Shown here: positions 29,024-36,664 of the stretch, piece by piece
How the letters are laid out: each line of letters opens with the position of its first letter
Position numbering within the stretch: the stretch's first letter is position 1
Source: Listeria monocytogenes ATCC 19117
GTDB lineage: Bacteria; Bacillota; Bacilli; Lactobacillales; Listeriaceae
DNA: 64,000 nucleotides
Reading direction: 5' to 3'
NCBI RefSeq assembly: GCF_000307025.1
Contig: NC_018584.1
Span: forward strand, 496,001 to 560,000
Program-made: the position numbers and the translations under genes
The notes under the pieces: model-generated
Databases searched by the model: none
The model's input: the letters and a program-made list of their open reading frames with translations, nothing else
What the model was told of the DNA's origin: nothing

Positions 29024-29055
29024 TCCGAGTAATGATCGTTACTCGGATTTTTTTA
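29024..29055 (+). terminator. Terminator after the Mga-like gene
   Basis: TCCGAGTAA (29024-29032) pairs with TTACTCGGA (29039-29047), followed by seven T. Confidence 0.88.
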
Positions 29056-29111
29056 TTTCTATTTTTCATTTGTACAATACTAATGGAAAAAGTAAACACA
29101 CCAACTAAGCC

Positions 29112-29170
29112 GTAAAATTTTAAGAAGTTAAAATTTTATGGCCAGAAATGCTTCTCGACTCCTCTATAAT
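29112..29170 (+). promoter_or_regulatory. Inverted repeat plus -10 before the first BspA-like gene (copy 1)
   Basis: TAAAATTTTAA (29113-29123) and TTAAAATTTTA (29128-29138) flank GAAG. CTCCTCTATAAT with -10 TATAAT at 29165-29170 follows 26 bases later. The same arrangement with the same spacing precedes the second paralog. No good -35 is visible, which suits an activator-dependent promoter. Confidence 0.65.
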
Positions 29171-29230
29171 TAAGTTGCAGCTAGAAAGTTTGGCATCTAG
29201 AAACTAATTAGGAAAGAAGGAGGGGAGCTG

Positions 29231-31078
29231 ATGAAGAAGTTTTCCATGCGAGTGGTTCTTATTATTTCTGTGCTTTTTATTGCACTGGGGAACGCTAATG
29301 TTTCTATCGCACAAGAAAGGGACACAACGAATAAGCTTCCAGAAGAGGAGCTGGGTTCTCTGGATACCTCTGATGTCATTACAGAAGGAGTCCCGCAAGA
29401 AAAACCAGCCGAAGCCGAGAACTTAGAAGAAATCCCAACTACGGATGAGTTGATGCAAAATCCAAATGTTCTTGAGAGGTCTGTTGCTGATTCGGACGAT
29501 TCAGATTTAACAGTGGTAAGCTCAGGTGCTTACTGGACGCTTTATTATAATTCTGCGAACGGTGAATATAGCTTGCGCATGTTTGGTAACGTGCCAAGCA
29601 GTAGACCAACCGCTTGGAATAATTATTTAAAAAGAATTAAACATATAGAGATTGAAGAAGCTACTTTGACAGGTGATTTTGTTGGTTATTTTGGTTGGTT
29701 CATTGGATTAAAGGGCGTTAGAATTGAAGGGTCTGATTTATCGGGAGTGACATCTTTTCAACAGGCGTTTTCTAATTCATCCCTTGAGAAGGTTATCATT
29801 AAAAATAACTATTATTCTAATTCGCAGTCTTTAACAAATACGAAGCAAATGTTTTTTATGGCGAAAAATCTATCAGAGCTTGATTTAAGTGGTTTAAATA
29901 CGAGTTTTGTAACCACAATGGAAAGGATGTTCGAGGGGTGTGAAAACCTTAAAATATTGAACCTAAGTAACTTTGATTTTGATACAAGTTCAGTTATTAA
30001 TATGGATTATATGTTCGCGGATTGTACTAACCTGGAAGAACTTGACGTAAGCAAATTTGATACCAGCTCTGTTACTTTTATGCAGATGATGTTTCAATAT
30101 TGTAAATCGCTTGAGAAACTGAATTTAAGCAGTTTTGATACGAGCTCAGTAACTCGCATGAATAGTATGTTTGAAGGATGTACTAGTTTTGAAGAGCTAG
30201 ACTTAAGCAGTTTTGATACGAGTTCGGTTGGAAATATGCAAACCATGTTTCAGGGATGCACGAATCTAAAAGTTTTATACTTAGATAAATTTGATGATAA
30301 TATAACAACTAATAAGAATAACATGTTTGGGAATACTCCTTTGTTATCCTATTTACGCTTTAGTCATCGATTCACCAAGCTTGAGAACATTGGTCTTGAA
30401 AATACAAACTGGTATGACGAAAAGAATTGGGTACAGTTTTCGAATATCACGCAACTACAGACATATAATAAACAACAAAGTGAACCTACAGGGTACAGAA
30501 AAGGCGCGTTCTTTTCTCTAACAATGGATGCGATGGGTGGAGAATTTGAAGATGCGGAAGAACAAAAAGTACAAAATAAAGTTTCTGGGGAATACTGGGA
30601 AGAGATAGTTCCTGTAAAAGAAGATTATTACTTTGACGGGTGGTATCTTGATCAAAACTTCACTAATAAGTTTGATTTTTCATTGCCTGCTGCTGTATCT
30701 ACAACTATCTACGCCAAATGGGTAGAAAACTACACGGTGATTATTCCAGCTTCTATTTCCTTAAATGAAGCTTCCGAATTGAAAGTAGAAGGGATTAATC
30801 GAGGGGGTAAAACCTTATCCGTAGGCTTGAATTATGGAAAAACAACCATTTCTGAGAGCAACAAGCTAACCTTGTCCAATACGGCAGACACAACAGTCCA
30901 ATGCTTGGCACCACTGAGTTGGGACGGTTCCGAAACTAATCCAAAAAATGCCATTTTAACCCTAGCGCCAGGTTCGGAAATAACAGAAGGCGATGCAGTC
31001 ATGGCTATTGAAGCGCCAGAAAATATCCAGGCGGGAAAATATACAGGGAATCTAGTATTTTCGGTTAACTATGAATAA
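29231..31078 (+). CDS. BspA-like leucine-rich-repeat surface protein (615 aa)
   Basis: Signal peptide to about residue 27 (NVSIAQE), an acidic linker, then DUF285/BspA-like repeats of 25 residues with core FDTSSVTNMxxMFxxCxxLxxLDLS; five such cores lie at about 215-355. A degenerate internalin-type B repeat follows (GEFEDAEEQK...YYFDGWYLDQNFTNKFDFSLPA...YAKW), and the last 115 residues form a beta domain (VIIPASISLNEASELKV ... AGKYTGNLVFSVNYE). There is no LPXTG, GW or clear WxL motif, so attachment is unexplained. GAAGGAGGGGAGCTG precedes the ATG. It is 74 residues shorter than its downstream paralog because it has three fewer repeats. Probable adhesin. Confidence 0.85.
   Translation: MKKFSMRVVLIISVLFIALGNANVSIAQERDTTNKLPEEELGSLDTSDVITEGVPQEKPAEAENLEEIPTTDELMQNPNVLERSVADSDDSDLTVVSSGAYWTLYYNSANGEYSLRMFGNVPSSRPTAWNNYLKRIKHIEIEEATLTGDFVGYFGWFIGLKGVRIEGSDLSGVTSFQQAFSNSSLEKVIIKNNYYSNSQSLTNTKQMFFMAKNLSELDLSGLNTSFVTTMERMFEGCENLKILNLSNFDFDTSSVINMDYMFADCTNLEELDVSKFDTSSVTFMQMMFQYCKSLEKLNLSSFDTSSVTRMNSMFEGCTSFEELDLSSFDTSSVGNMQTMFQGCTNLKVLYLDKFDDNITTNKNNMFGNTPLLSYLRFSHRFTKLENIGLENTNWYDEKNWVQFSNITQLQTYNKQQSEPTGYRKGAFFSLTMDAMGGEFEDAEEQKVQNKVSGEYWEEIVPVKEDYYFDGWYLDQNFTNKFDFSLPAAVSTTIYAKWVENYTVIIPASISLNEASELKVEGINRGGKTLSVGLNYGKTTISESNKLTLSNTADTTVQCLAPLSWDGSETNPKNAILTLAPGSEITEGDAVMAIEAPENIQAGKYTGNLVFSVNYE
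29840..30290 (+). repeat. 75-bp tandem coding repeats in first BspA-like gene (about 5 units)
   Basis: The unit encodes a 25-residue BspA-like repeat; the DNA core TTTGATACGAGTTCAGT recurs with small changes. Confidence 0.75.
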
Positions 31079-31091
31079 CTTTGCTAAGCAA

Positions 31092-31153
31092 GCCATAAAA
31101 TTTTAAGAAGTTAAAATTTTATGGCTAGAGGTACCCCCTTACTCCTCTATAAT
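31092..31153 (+). promoter_or_regulatory. Inverted repeat plus -10 before the second BspA-like gene (copy 2)
   Basis: GCCATAAAATTTTAA (31092-31106) and TTAAAATTTTATGGC (31111-31125) form a perfect 15-bp inverted repeat around GAAG. TATAAT is at 31148-31153, 26 bases after the inner arm as in copy 1. The palindrome could also act as a weak terminator of the preceding gene, but no T-run follows and it also occurs upstream of the first gene, favouring an operator. Confidence 0.68.
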
Positions 31154-31213
31154 AAAATAACAGCTAGAATGTTTAGCAACTAGAAACTAATTACGGAAGA
31201 AGGAGGGGAGCTG

Positions 31214-33283
31214 ATGAAGAAGCTTTCCATGCGAGTCATCCTAATCGTTACCGTTATTTTCATTGCTTTTGGGAGCGCTAATGTTTCTATCGCACAAGAA
31301 AGGGATACAATAAATAAACTTCCAGAGGTTGAGCTGGGTTCTCTTTATACCTCTAATCTCATTACAGAAGAAGTCGCGCAAGACAAACCGGCAGAGGTCG
31401 AGAATCTAGAAGAAGCCCCAACTACGGATGATTTGGTGCAAAATCCAGATGTTCTTGAGCAGCTTATTGCTGATTCGGATGATTCGGATTTAACAGTAGT
31501 AAACTCAGGTGATTTTTGGACAATTTATCGTAATACTGTGAACGGTGAATATAGCTTGCATATGTTTGGTAACGTGCCAAGTAGTAAACCAACCGCTTGG
31601 AATAGTTATTTGAACAGAATTAAACATATAGAGATTGAAGAAGCTACTTTGACAGGAAATTTCTCATCGTATTTTAGAAATAATGTTTTCACAGTACTTG
31701 AGAGTGTGAGAATTGAACGTTCGAATCTATCTAGAGTGACGTCTTTTGCACTCGCATTTTATGGTTCAGGAATTGAAAAAGTTATCATTAGAGATAATAA
31801 TTATCCGACAGCACCATCTTTACTCACTACGGAAGGTATGTTTAAAAATTGTTCCAACCTTATGGAGGTTGATTTGAGTGGTCTTGATACTAGTGCGGTA
31901 ACTACTATGTGGGATATGTTTAACAGCTGTAGGGCACTTGAGGAACTGGATGTAAGTCATTTTGATACGAGTTCAGTAACTAATATGTCTTACATGTTTT
32001 ATGATAATAGAAACCTTGAGGTGCTGGATGTAAGCAACCTTGATACGAGTTCAGTAACTAATATGTATGCCATGTTTGAAGATTGTACTAGTCTTGAAGA
32101 GCTGGATGTAAGTAATTTTGATACGAGTTCAGTAACTGATATGTATAGAGTGTTTAATGGCTGTGAAAAACTGAAGAAACTAGATGTAAGTAATTTCGAT
32201 ACCAGTTCCGCTACTGAAATGGTTCAAATGTTTAGAAATTGTAGCGCCCTTGAGAAGTTGGATGTAAGTAATTTTAATACGAGCTTAGTAACTGATATGC
32301 GTGCCATGTTTGCTGGTTGTACTAGTCTTGAAGCGTTAGATGTAAGTAATTTTGATACGAGTTCAGTAACTAATATGGCTGCCATGTTTTCTGATAATGA
32401 AAAACTGGAGAAGCTTGATTTAAGTACCTTTGATACCAGTTCAGTGACTAACATGGGTACCATGTTTAAAAATTGTACAGCGTTAAAATCTTTATTTCTA
32501 GATAATTTTACACATGCAGCAAGCTCGACAGATATGTTTACTGGAACCACCTCCCTAACCTACTTGTTTGTCAGTCACAATGTAAGCAATTTTAATGGGT
32601 TAGAAAATACAAGCTGGTATGACGAAAAGAATTGGGTACAGTTCTCTAATCTCTCGCAACTACAGACATATCACAGGCAACAAAGTGAACCTATTGGCTA
32701 TAGAAAAGGCGCTTTCCTTTCTCTAACAATGGATGCGATGGGTGGAGAATTTGAAGATGCGGAAGAACAAAAAGTACAAAATAAAATTTCTGGGGAGTAC
32801 TGGGAAGAAGTGATTCCAGTAAAAGAAGGACATTACTTTGACGGGTGGTATCTTGATCAAAATTTCACTAATAAGTTTGATTTTTCATTGCCTGCTGCTG
32901 TATCTACAACTATTTACGCCAAATGGGTAGAAAACTACACGGTGATTATTCCAGCGTCTATTTCCTTAAATGAAGCTTCCGAATTGAAAGTACAAGGGAT
33001 TAATCGAGGGAGTAAAACTTTATCCGTAGGTTTGAATTATGAGGAAACAACCATTTCTGAGAGCAACAAGCTAACTTTAGCCAATACGGCAGACACAACA
33101 GTCCAATGTTTGGCACCACTGAGTTGGGACGGGTCAGAAACTAATCCAGAAAAAGCCATTTTAACCCTAGCCCCAGGTTCGGAAATAACAGAAGGCGAGG
33201 CAGTCATGGTTATTGAAGCACCAGAGAACATCCAGGCTGGAAAATATACGGGGAACGTCGTATTTTCGATTAAGTATGAATGA
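31214..33283 (+). CDS. BspA-like leucine-rich-repeat surface protein, long paralog (689 aa)
   Basis: Paralog of the preceding gene with the same order: signal peptide to about residue 27, acidic linker, BspA-like repeats (eight TSSVTNM-type cores at about 209-435), degenerate B repeat, and a C-terminal beta domain ending AGKYTGNVVFSIKYE. The ends are nearly identical to the first copy at DNA level and the middle differs, so the pair arose by duplication followed by repeat gain or loss and divergence. No known wall-attachment motif. GAAGGAGGGGAGCTG precedes the ATG. It probably starts the transcript that continues through the three small envelope genes to 34660. Confidence 0.85.
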   Translation: MKKLSMRVILIVTVIFIAFGSANVSIAQERDTINKLPEVELGSLYTSNLITEEVAQDKPAEVENLEEAPTTDDLVQNPDVLEQLIADSDDSDLTVVNSGDFWTIYRNTVNGEYSLHMFGNVPSSKPTAWNSYLNRIKHIEIEEATLTGNFSSYFRNNVFTVLESVRIERSNLSRVTSFALAFYGSGIEKVIIRDNNYPTAPSLLTTEGMFKNCSNLMEVDLSGLDTSAVTTMWDMFNSCRALEELDVSHFDTSSVTNMSYMFYDNRNLEVLDVSNLDTSSVTNMYAMFEDCTSLEELDVSNFDTSSVTDMYRVFNGCEKLKKLDVSNFDTSSATEMVQMFRNCSALEKLDVSNFNTSLVTDMRAMFAGCTSLEALDVSNFDTSSVTNMAAMFSDNEKLEKLDLSTFDTSSVTNMGTMFKNCTALKSLFLDNFTHAASSTDMFTGTTSLTYLFVSHNVSNFNGLENTSWYDEKNWVQFSNLSQLQTYHRQQSEPIGYRKGAFLSLTMDAMGGEFEDAEEQKVQNKISGEYWEEVIPVKEGHYFDGWYLDQNFTNKFDFSLPAAVSTTIYAKWVENYTVIIPASISLNEASELKVQGINRGSKTLSVGLNYEETTISESNKLTLANTADTTVQCLAPLSWDGSETNPEKAILTLAPGSEITEGEAVMVIEAPENIQAGKYTGNVVFSIKYE
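31838..32470 (+). repeat. 75-bp tandem coding repeats in second BspA-like gene (about 8 units)
   Basis: Repeated GATGTAAGTAATTTTGATAC-type units encode the LDVSNFDTSSVTNM core. Such long near-identical units can change number by recombination or slippage, and the 74-residue size difference between the two paralogs equals about three units. Confidence 0.8.
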
Positions 33284-33348
33284 TGTAAATTAGCCAGACT
33301 AGTGATCATGTCACAGTCCTGTGGTTATGAATAAATTGGAGGTTACCT

Positions 33349-33822
33349 ATGAAGAAGAAAAGAGTAGTGATCATATCCTTACTACTATTGTTAGTAAGTG
33401 TCATTGGAATCAGTAGTTATTTTCTATTCAAGGATAAAATAAATCTGTTGGATGTAGACCATTCTGCCGTTGATTGGAACGGGAAAAAACAGAAGGATAC
33501 AAGTGGAGAAGAAAATACAATCGCCATTCCAGGGTTTGAAAAAGTGACGTTGTATGCAAATGAAACAAAACAAGCAGTGAATTTCCATAATCCGGAAATT
33601 AATGATTGTTACTTCAAAATATCGCTTATTCATCCAGATGGTTCGGTTCTATGGATATCCGATTTAATCGAACCAGGAAAAGGTATGTATTCCATTGAAT
33701 TAGAAAAAACGTTAGCGGTAGGCGAATATGAAAACGCAGTGTTAAAATATGAATGTTTTTCTTTAAACGATCAGTCACCTTTAAACGGGTCTGAAATAAA
33801 TTTAAAATTAGTTGTCGTCTAG
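33349..33822 (+). CDS. Membrane-anchored extracytoplasmic beta protein (157 aa)
   Basis: A basic N-terminus and one membrane segment (about 7-27) are followed by a beta-rich outer domain: IPGFEKVTLYANETKQAVNFHNPEINDCYFKISL, LWISDLIEPGKGMYSIEL, and AVGEYENAVLKYECF. This domain pattern recurs in Firmicute membrane proteins encoded beside surface proteins with the VVP...AGxYxGxLxF C-terminal domain, so it may bind or hold them; that is inference. TTGGAGG precedes the ATG. Third gene of the surface cassette, 65 bp after the long BspA-like gene. Confidence 0.7.
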   Translation: MKKKRVVIISLLLLLVSVIGISSYFLFKDKINLLDVDHSAVDWNGKKQKDTSGEENTIAIPGFEKVTLYANETKQAVNFHNPEINDCYFKISLIHPDGSVLWISDLIEPGKGMYSIELEKTLAVGEYENAVLKYECFSLNDQSPLNGSEINLKLVVV

Positions 33823-33841
33823 ACAAAGGAGGAAATTTTTT

Positions 33842-34327
33842 ATGAATAAATTAGTATTAAGTACGTTAAGTGTGGCAGCAATGGGTATGGTGATTTTTAG
33901 CGGAGGGACAGCCTACGCGGCAGATAAAGAAGGAAATACAGTAGTGGAATATTCTGTTGAAGGAGATTATACCTTAGTTGTACCAGAAAAAGTAAATTTA
34001 TCTAATGATAACGCCACAGAAATGTCTGTGAAAACAATCAATCGTAACTTAGAACCAGGAAAAGAAGTAGAGGTGACATTATCTAGTGGATTATCAGCCG
34101 ATGGAGAGATTGAATTACAACGGGTTGGCGCTATTTCGGACGTAATAACTAGTAGTTTTAAGAGTAATAATAGTGTAGTACCCATGGCTAATCCCGTCAT
34201 TGGAAGCTTTTCAGGTTATGCGATGGAGGAAACAGAAGTAAGTAAAATTCAAATTGGAAACCCTCAAGGAGACAAAAAAGCTGGAGCATATCAAACAACG
34301 TTAACTTTTACAGCTGCTTTTAAATAA
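33842..34327 (+). CDS. Secreted protein with the cassette's shared C-terminal-type domain (161 aa)
   Basis: ATG at 33842 follows AAAGGAGGAAATTTTTT. Signal peptide to about residue 29 (AYAADKE). The mature part (YTLVVPEKVNLSND ... MSVKTINRNLEPGKEVEVTL ... KAGAYQTTLTFTAAFK) resembles the C-terminal domain of both BspA-like proteins (VIIPASISLNEASELKV ... AGKYTGNLVFSVNYE) in strand pattern and end motif. It is therefore essentially a free copy of that domain and may co-assemble with them. No anchor motif. Fourth gene of the cassette. Confidence 0.72.
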   Translation: MNKLVLSTLSVAAMGMVIFSGGTAYAADKEGNTVVEYSVEGDYTLVVPEKVNLSNDNATEMSVKTINRNLEPGKEVEVTLSSGLSADGEIELQRVGAISDVITSSFKSNNSVVPMANPVIGSFSGYAMEETEVSKIQIGNPQGDKKAGAYQTTLTFTAAFK

Positions 34328-34354
34328 GAAATTACGAAAGGAGTTGTGCATTTC

Positions 34355-34660
34355 TTGAAAAGGAAATTAGTTCTGGCAATGGTACTAATCAGCTTTTGTG
34401 GGATGTTCCTCTTATCGCCTGAACGAGTTCAAGCTAGTCAAACAGTGGTTGAGGTGTTCATTTCAGAGGACGATTTGGATGTCAGTGAAGAAAACATACA
34501 GGAGATTCCTAAAAAAGAACTGGCAGCCTCTTCAGATAAGGATAACAAACAACCCATATTACCTAAAGCAGGTGATACAGTAACTAACTATACCTTATTG
34601 GGTTTAGTGCTCGTCCTTATTTGGTTGATAATGCAAAGAAAAAGGAAGAAGAAGGAATAA
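34355..34660 (+). CDS. Small sortase-anchored protein, LPKAG motif (101 aa)
   Basis: TTG at 34355 is preferred because AAAGGAG lies 11 bases before it; the GTG at 34346 would be only 2 bases from that site. Signal peptide to about residue 26 (VQASQ), a short acidic outer segment of about 40 residues, LPKAGDT, a membrane helix, and KRKKKE. LPKAG differs from the usual LPXTG at the fourth position. A tiny wall-anchored protein with almost no body is a plausible docking partner for the anchorless adhesins encoded upstream. Last clear gene of the surface cassette. Confidence 0.78.
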   Translation: MKRKLVLAMVLISFCGMFLLSPERVQASQTVVEVFISEDDLDVSEENIQEIPKKELAASSDKDNKQPILPKAGDTVTNYTLLGLVLVLIWLIMQRKRKKKE

Positions 34661-34735
34661 CCCCCTGTGACATCATCATAATGTAGTAAGTAAAAAGGGA
34701 ATAAAAATTTCTGTGTTAGATAGGAAGTGACAGGT

Positions 34736-35002
34736 ATGGCTCGAATTGAATATGGAGAAGAAATTCAAAAAAGCCTACTGGTTTTATACTCTAGGGGGTC
34801 TACCATACAGTCTATCTGCAGGGAGTATGGTATTCCTCGTTACGAATTTCACAAATGGATGAAGTTACATGATGCCGATAAACTGGAAACCAAAGAGGTG
34901 AAGACTTTCCTACAGGTAAGAGAATTAAAACAGCAAAAAAACAAATTAGAAGAAGAGATTTTGTTTTTAAATGAAGCAATCAATCTGTTGGAAAGTCCTT
35001 GA
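34736..35002 (+). CDS. Lone IS3-type OrfA-like protein (88 aa)
   Basis: ATG at 34736 with AGGAAG 8 bases before it. A helix-turn-helix (GSTIQSICREYGIPRYEFHKWMK) is followed by a leucine-zipper-like helix (LKQQKNKLEEEILFLNEAINLL), the layout of IS3-family OrfA. No OrfB, no DDE motif and no flanking terminal repeats are visible, so it is not a working element. The intact frame and good ribosome site 75 bp after the surface cassette could mean either a remnant or a retained DNA-binding protein. Confidence 0.7.
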   Translation: MARIEYGEEIQKSLLVLYSRGSTIQSICREYGIPRYEFHKWMKLHDADKLETKEVKTFLQVRELKQQKNKLEEEILFLNEAINLLESP

Positions 35003-35039
35003 GAGGGATGATTTTAAGTATTGATTGATAGGTAGTATG

Positions 35040-35073
35040 AGAGAGAGGATGATAATTTCATCTTCTCTTTTTT
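35040..35073 (+). terminator. Terminator after the OrfA-like gene
   Basis: AGAGaGGATGA pairs with TCATCtTCTCT, followed by six T. It probably ends the surface-cassette transcript. Confidence 0.72.
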
Positions 35074-35199
35074 GCTTTTATATTTTGGTACAGTTGATTC
35101 ATGTAAAAAAAGGGTATACCCTAAATAGACAATGGGAAATAGCTAGTATAAAGAATTTAATTTTGTAAATTTAGGTGTCAATGATTTAATAGTATAGTT

Positions 35200-35310
35200 A
35201 TACTAAAGTGGAAATTAAATAAAAAATTGCTTAAAATCAATACTGATAACGAAGAATCAATGATTGCTTTGAGTAATGTGGCGGATTGGAAGCAAATTAT
35301 GAAGAATTAA
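35200..35310 (+). pseudogene. C-terminal gene remnant
   Basis: A frame without its own start ends ESMIALSNVADWKQIMKN-stop at 35310. It looks like the tail of a lost gene. The rest of 35073-35510 is AT-rich DNA with one promoter. Confidence 0.35.
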
Positions 35311-35377
35311 ATTTAAATTGATGGGCAAATGATTTAATAAAGAAATCTTTCAGGAGCCCACTTGTGATTATATCAAC

Positions 35378-35413
35378 TTGACATATTAGTAACATCATTG
35401 TAACATTACTAAT
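35378..35413 (+). promoter_or_regulatory. Promoter with overlapping inverted repeat
   Basis: TTGACA (35378-35383), 17 bases, then TAACAT (35401-35406). ATTAGTAA (35385-35392) and TTACTAAT (35406-35413) form an inverted repeat across the spacer and -10, a likely repressor site. It reads toward the small membrane protein gene at 35511. Confidence 0.55.
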
Positions 35414-35510
35414 GTAAGCGGATACATATATATAGTTGAAGTACTTTAAGAAAAAAACAAAAGTATTGTAGCGTGGGATGTCGCGCTTTTAGGTAAAGGA
35501 GATGGATAAA

Positions 35511-35687
35511 ATGAAAAAAATTATTATTGGTGTGTTTTTCGGGATTCTTATTCTAGTTATTGTTGGTCTATATGTTTCATATGTCTATATGAATCAAAGC
35601 TTTATATGGGTTGCAGGGATACTTTTGTTGTTAGGTACATTATTCAATTGGTTTTTGTATAATAAGTATCTGTCTAAAAAAACATAA
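35511..35687 (+). CDS. Small two-helix membrane protein (58 aa)
   Basis: AAAGGAG lies 9 bases before the ATG at 35511; the in-frame ATG at 35502 is too close to it. Two membrane helices are joined by a short loop (YVYMNQSFIW), with a basic C-terminus. The size and the neighbouring secreted protein gene recall bacteriocin immunity proteins, but I see no diagnostic motif. It starts a short transcript with the next gene 18 bp downstream. Confidence 0.6.
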   Translation: MKKIIIGVFFGILILVIVGLYVSYVYMNQSFIWVAGILLLLGTLFNWFLYNKYLSKKT

Positions 35688-35705
35688 TAAGGGAGCGAGA
35701 TAACC

Positions 35706-36355
35706 ATGAAAAAATCATTATAGTACTAGCATCAGTTATGTTAATGTCTCTTTCGGTTCTGCCACTGGCAACTTATGCATCAGAAACAGAGAACACTCCT
35801 ACTGAATCATATGACGGAGAAAATTTTATAGCAACCCAAACAGGTAATACTTTAGTTATTGAAGATAAGAAGACGGGCGAAACTGTAAAAATTGAAATGA
35901 ATGACGAAGAAAACGGGGTAATTACATCTGATGATGGTACAATAGAAAATGTACATAGGGATGAAGAAGGTAACGTTTATGTAGATAATGAGCTTGAACT
36001 AGAAGCACCTCCTTTAGACATTGAAGATGGCATAAATATCGCCACTCAGCCTCGGTTACTGAAAGCTTCTAAATGGATATATGTTCAAACAACTAAGTAT
36101 AATACAACCACACAAGGCAATATGAGAAGTCTTGCATTGGGGATTCTATCATTCATGCCAATTACAGGTCCAATCTTTGGAATAGTTGCAATTATTGATG
36201 CTGCTCGATCAATGGGGGCGAAAACATTATATGTTAGAGTGAAACAATATCGTACTAGTGGTTATCAATTTTATAAGTATGATTCTTATTATTATGCCAA
36301 TGCTAGTTTAACTAAGCTAGTTAAAAAAACATCCCAGACTAAACGAATGTGGTAG
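35706..36355 (+). pseudogene. Secreted-protein gene with a frameshift in an A6 tract of the signal peptide
   Basis: AAGGGAGCGAG stands before ATG 35706, but ATG AAA AAA TCA TTA TAG stops after five codons. One additional A in the A6 run would give MKKIIIVLASVMLMSLSVLPLATYAS, a perfect signal peptide in frame with the long frame ending at 36355 (about 215 residues in all). As written, only an internal ATG (35738) without a ribosome site could start translation. The mature part is acidic at first (QTGNTLVIEDKKTGETVKI), then has a hydrophobic stretch (LALGILSFMPITGPIFGIVAII) and a Tyr-rich basic end (YRTSGYQFYKYDSYYY). I do not recognise a family; a hydrophobic secreted peptide beside a small membrane protein recalls bacteriocin systems (inference). 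Confidence 0.65.
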
Positions 36356-36384
36356 GGCATTATTAAAAAAACTAGTATAAACTA

Positions 36385-36414
36385 AAAGACCTTGCTCAAA
36401 GATTAGCAAGGTCT
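36385..36414 (+). terminator. Hairpin after the frameshifted gene
   Basis: AAGACCTTGCT pairs perfectly with AGCAAGGTCTT. No T-run follows, so termination may be weak. Confidence 0.55.
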
Positions 36415-36469
36415 TAGACTGGGGAAGAAAAAGTCTTCTCTTTTTCTGTTTTATGGAAATGTTATTCCG

Positions 36470-36637
36470 TATTTTAGACGAGTTTCTTCTATGGAAGAAT
36501 ACACAATTTTAGGGAATGTGTCTGATATGGCAGCTAGATTCTCTGATAGTGAATAAGATTTGAAATTACCTAATGTTTACTACAGTGAAAAGCAAATTAG
36601 AGAAGAAGTGACTCGTTCTTTAGAAGCTTTAGCTTGA
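36470..36637 (+). pseudogene. C-terminal gene remnant with in-frame stop
   Basis: The frame reads YFRRVSSMEEYTILGNVS...RFSDSE-stop-DLKLPNVYYSEKQIREEVTRSLEALA-stop. It has no start or ribosome site and one internal stop, so it is the tail of a lost gene. Family not recognised. Confidence 0.45.
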
Positions 36638-36664
36638 ATCATAAAATTTGAGAGGAACGTAATT

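Noticed and set aside
31860-32480. CRISPR-like periodic repeats
   Set aside because: The 75-bp periodicity is in frame, has no spacers of constant length and encodes BspA-like protein repeats.
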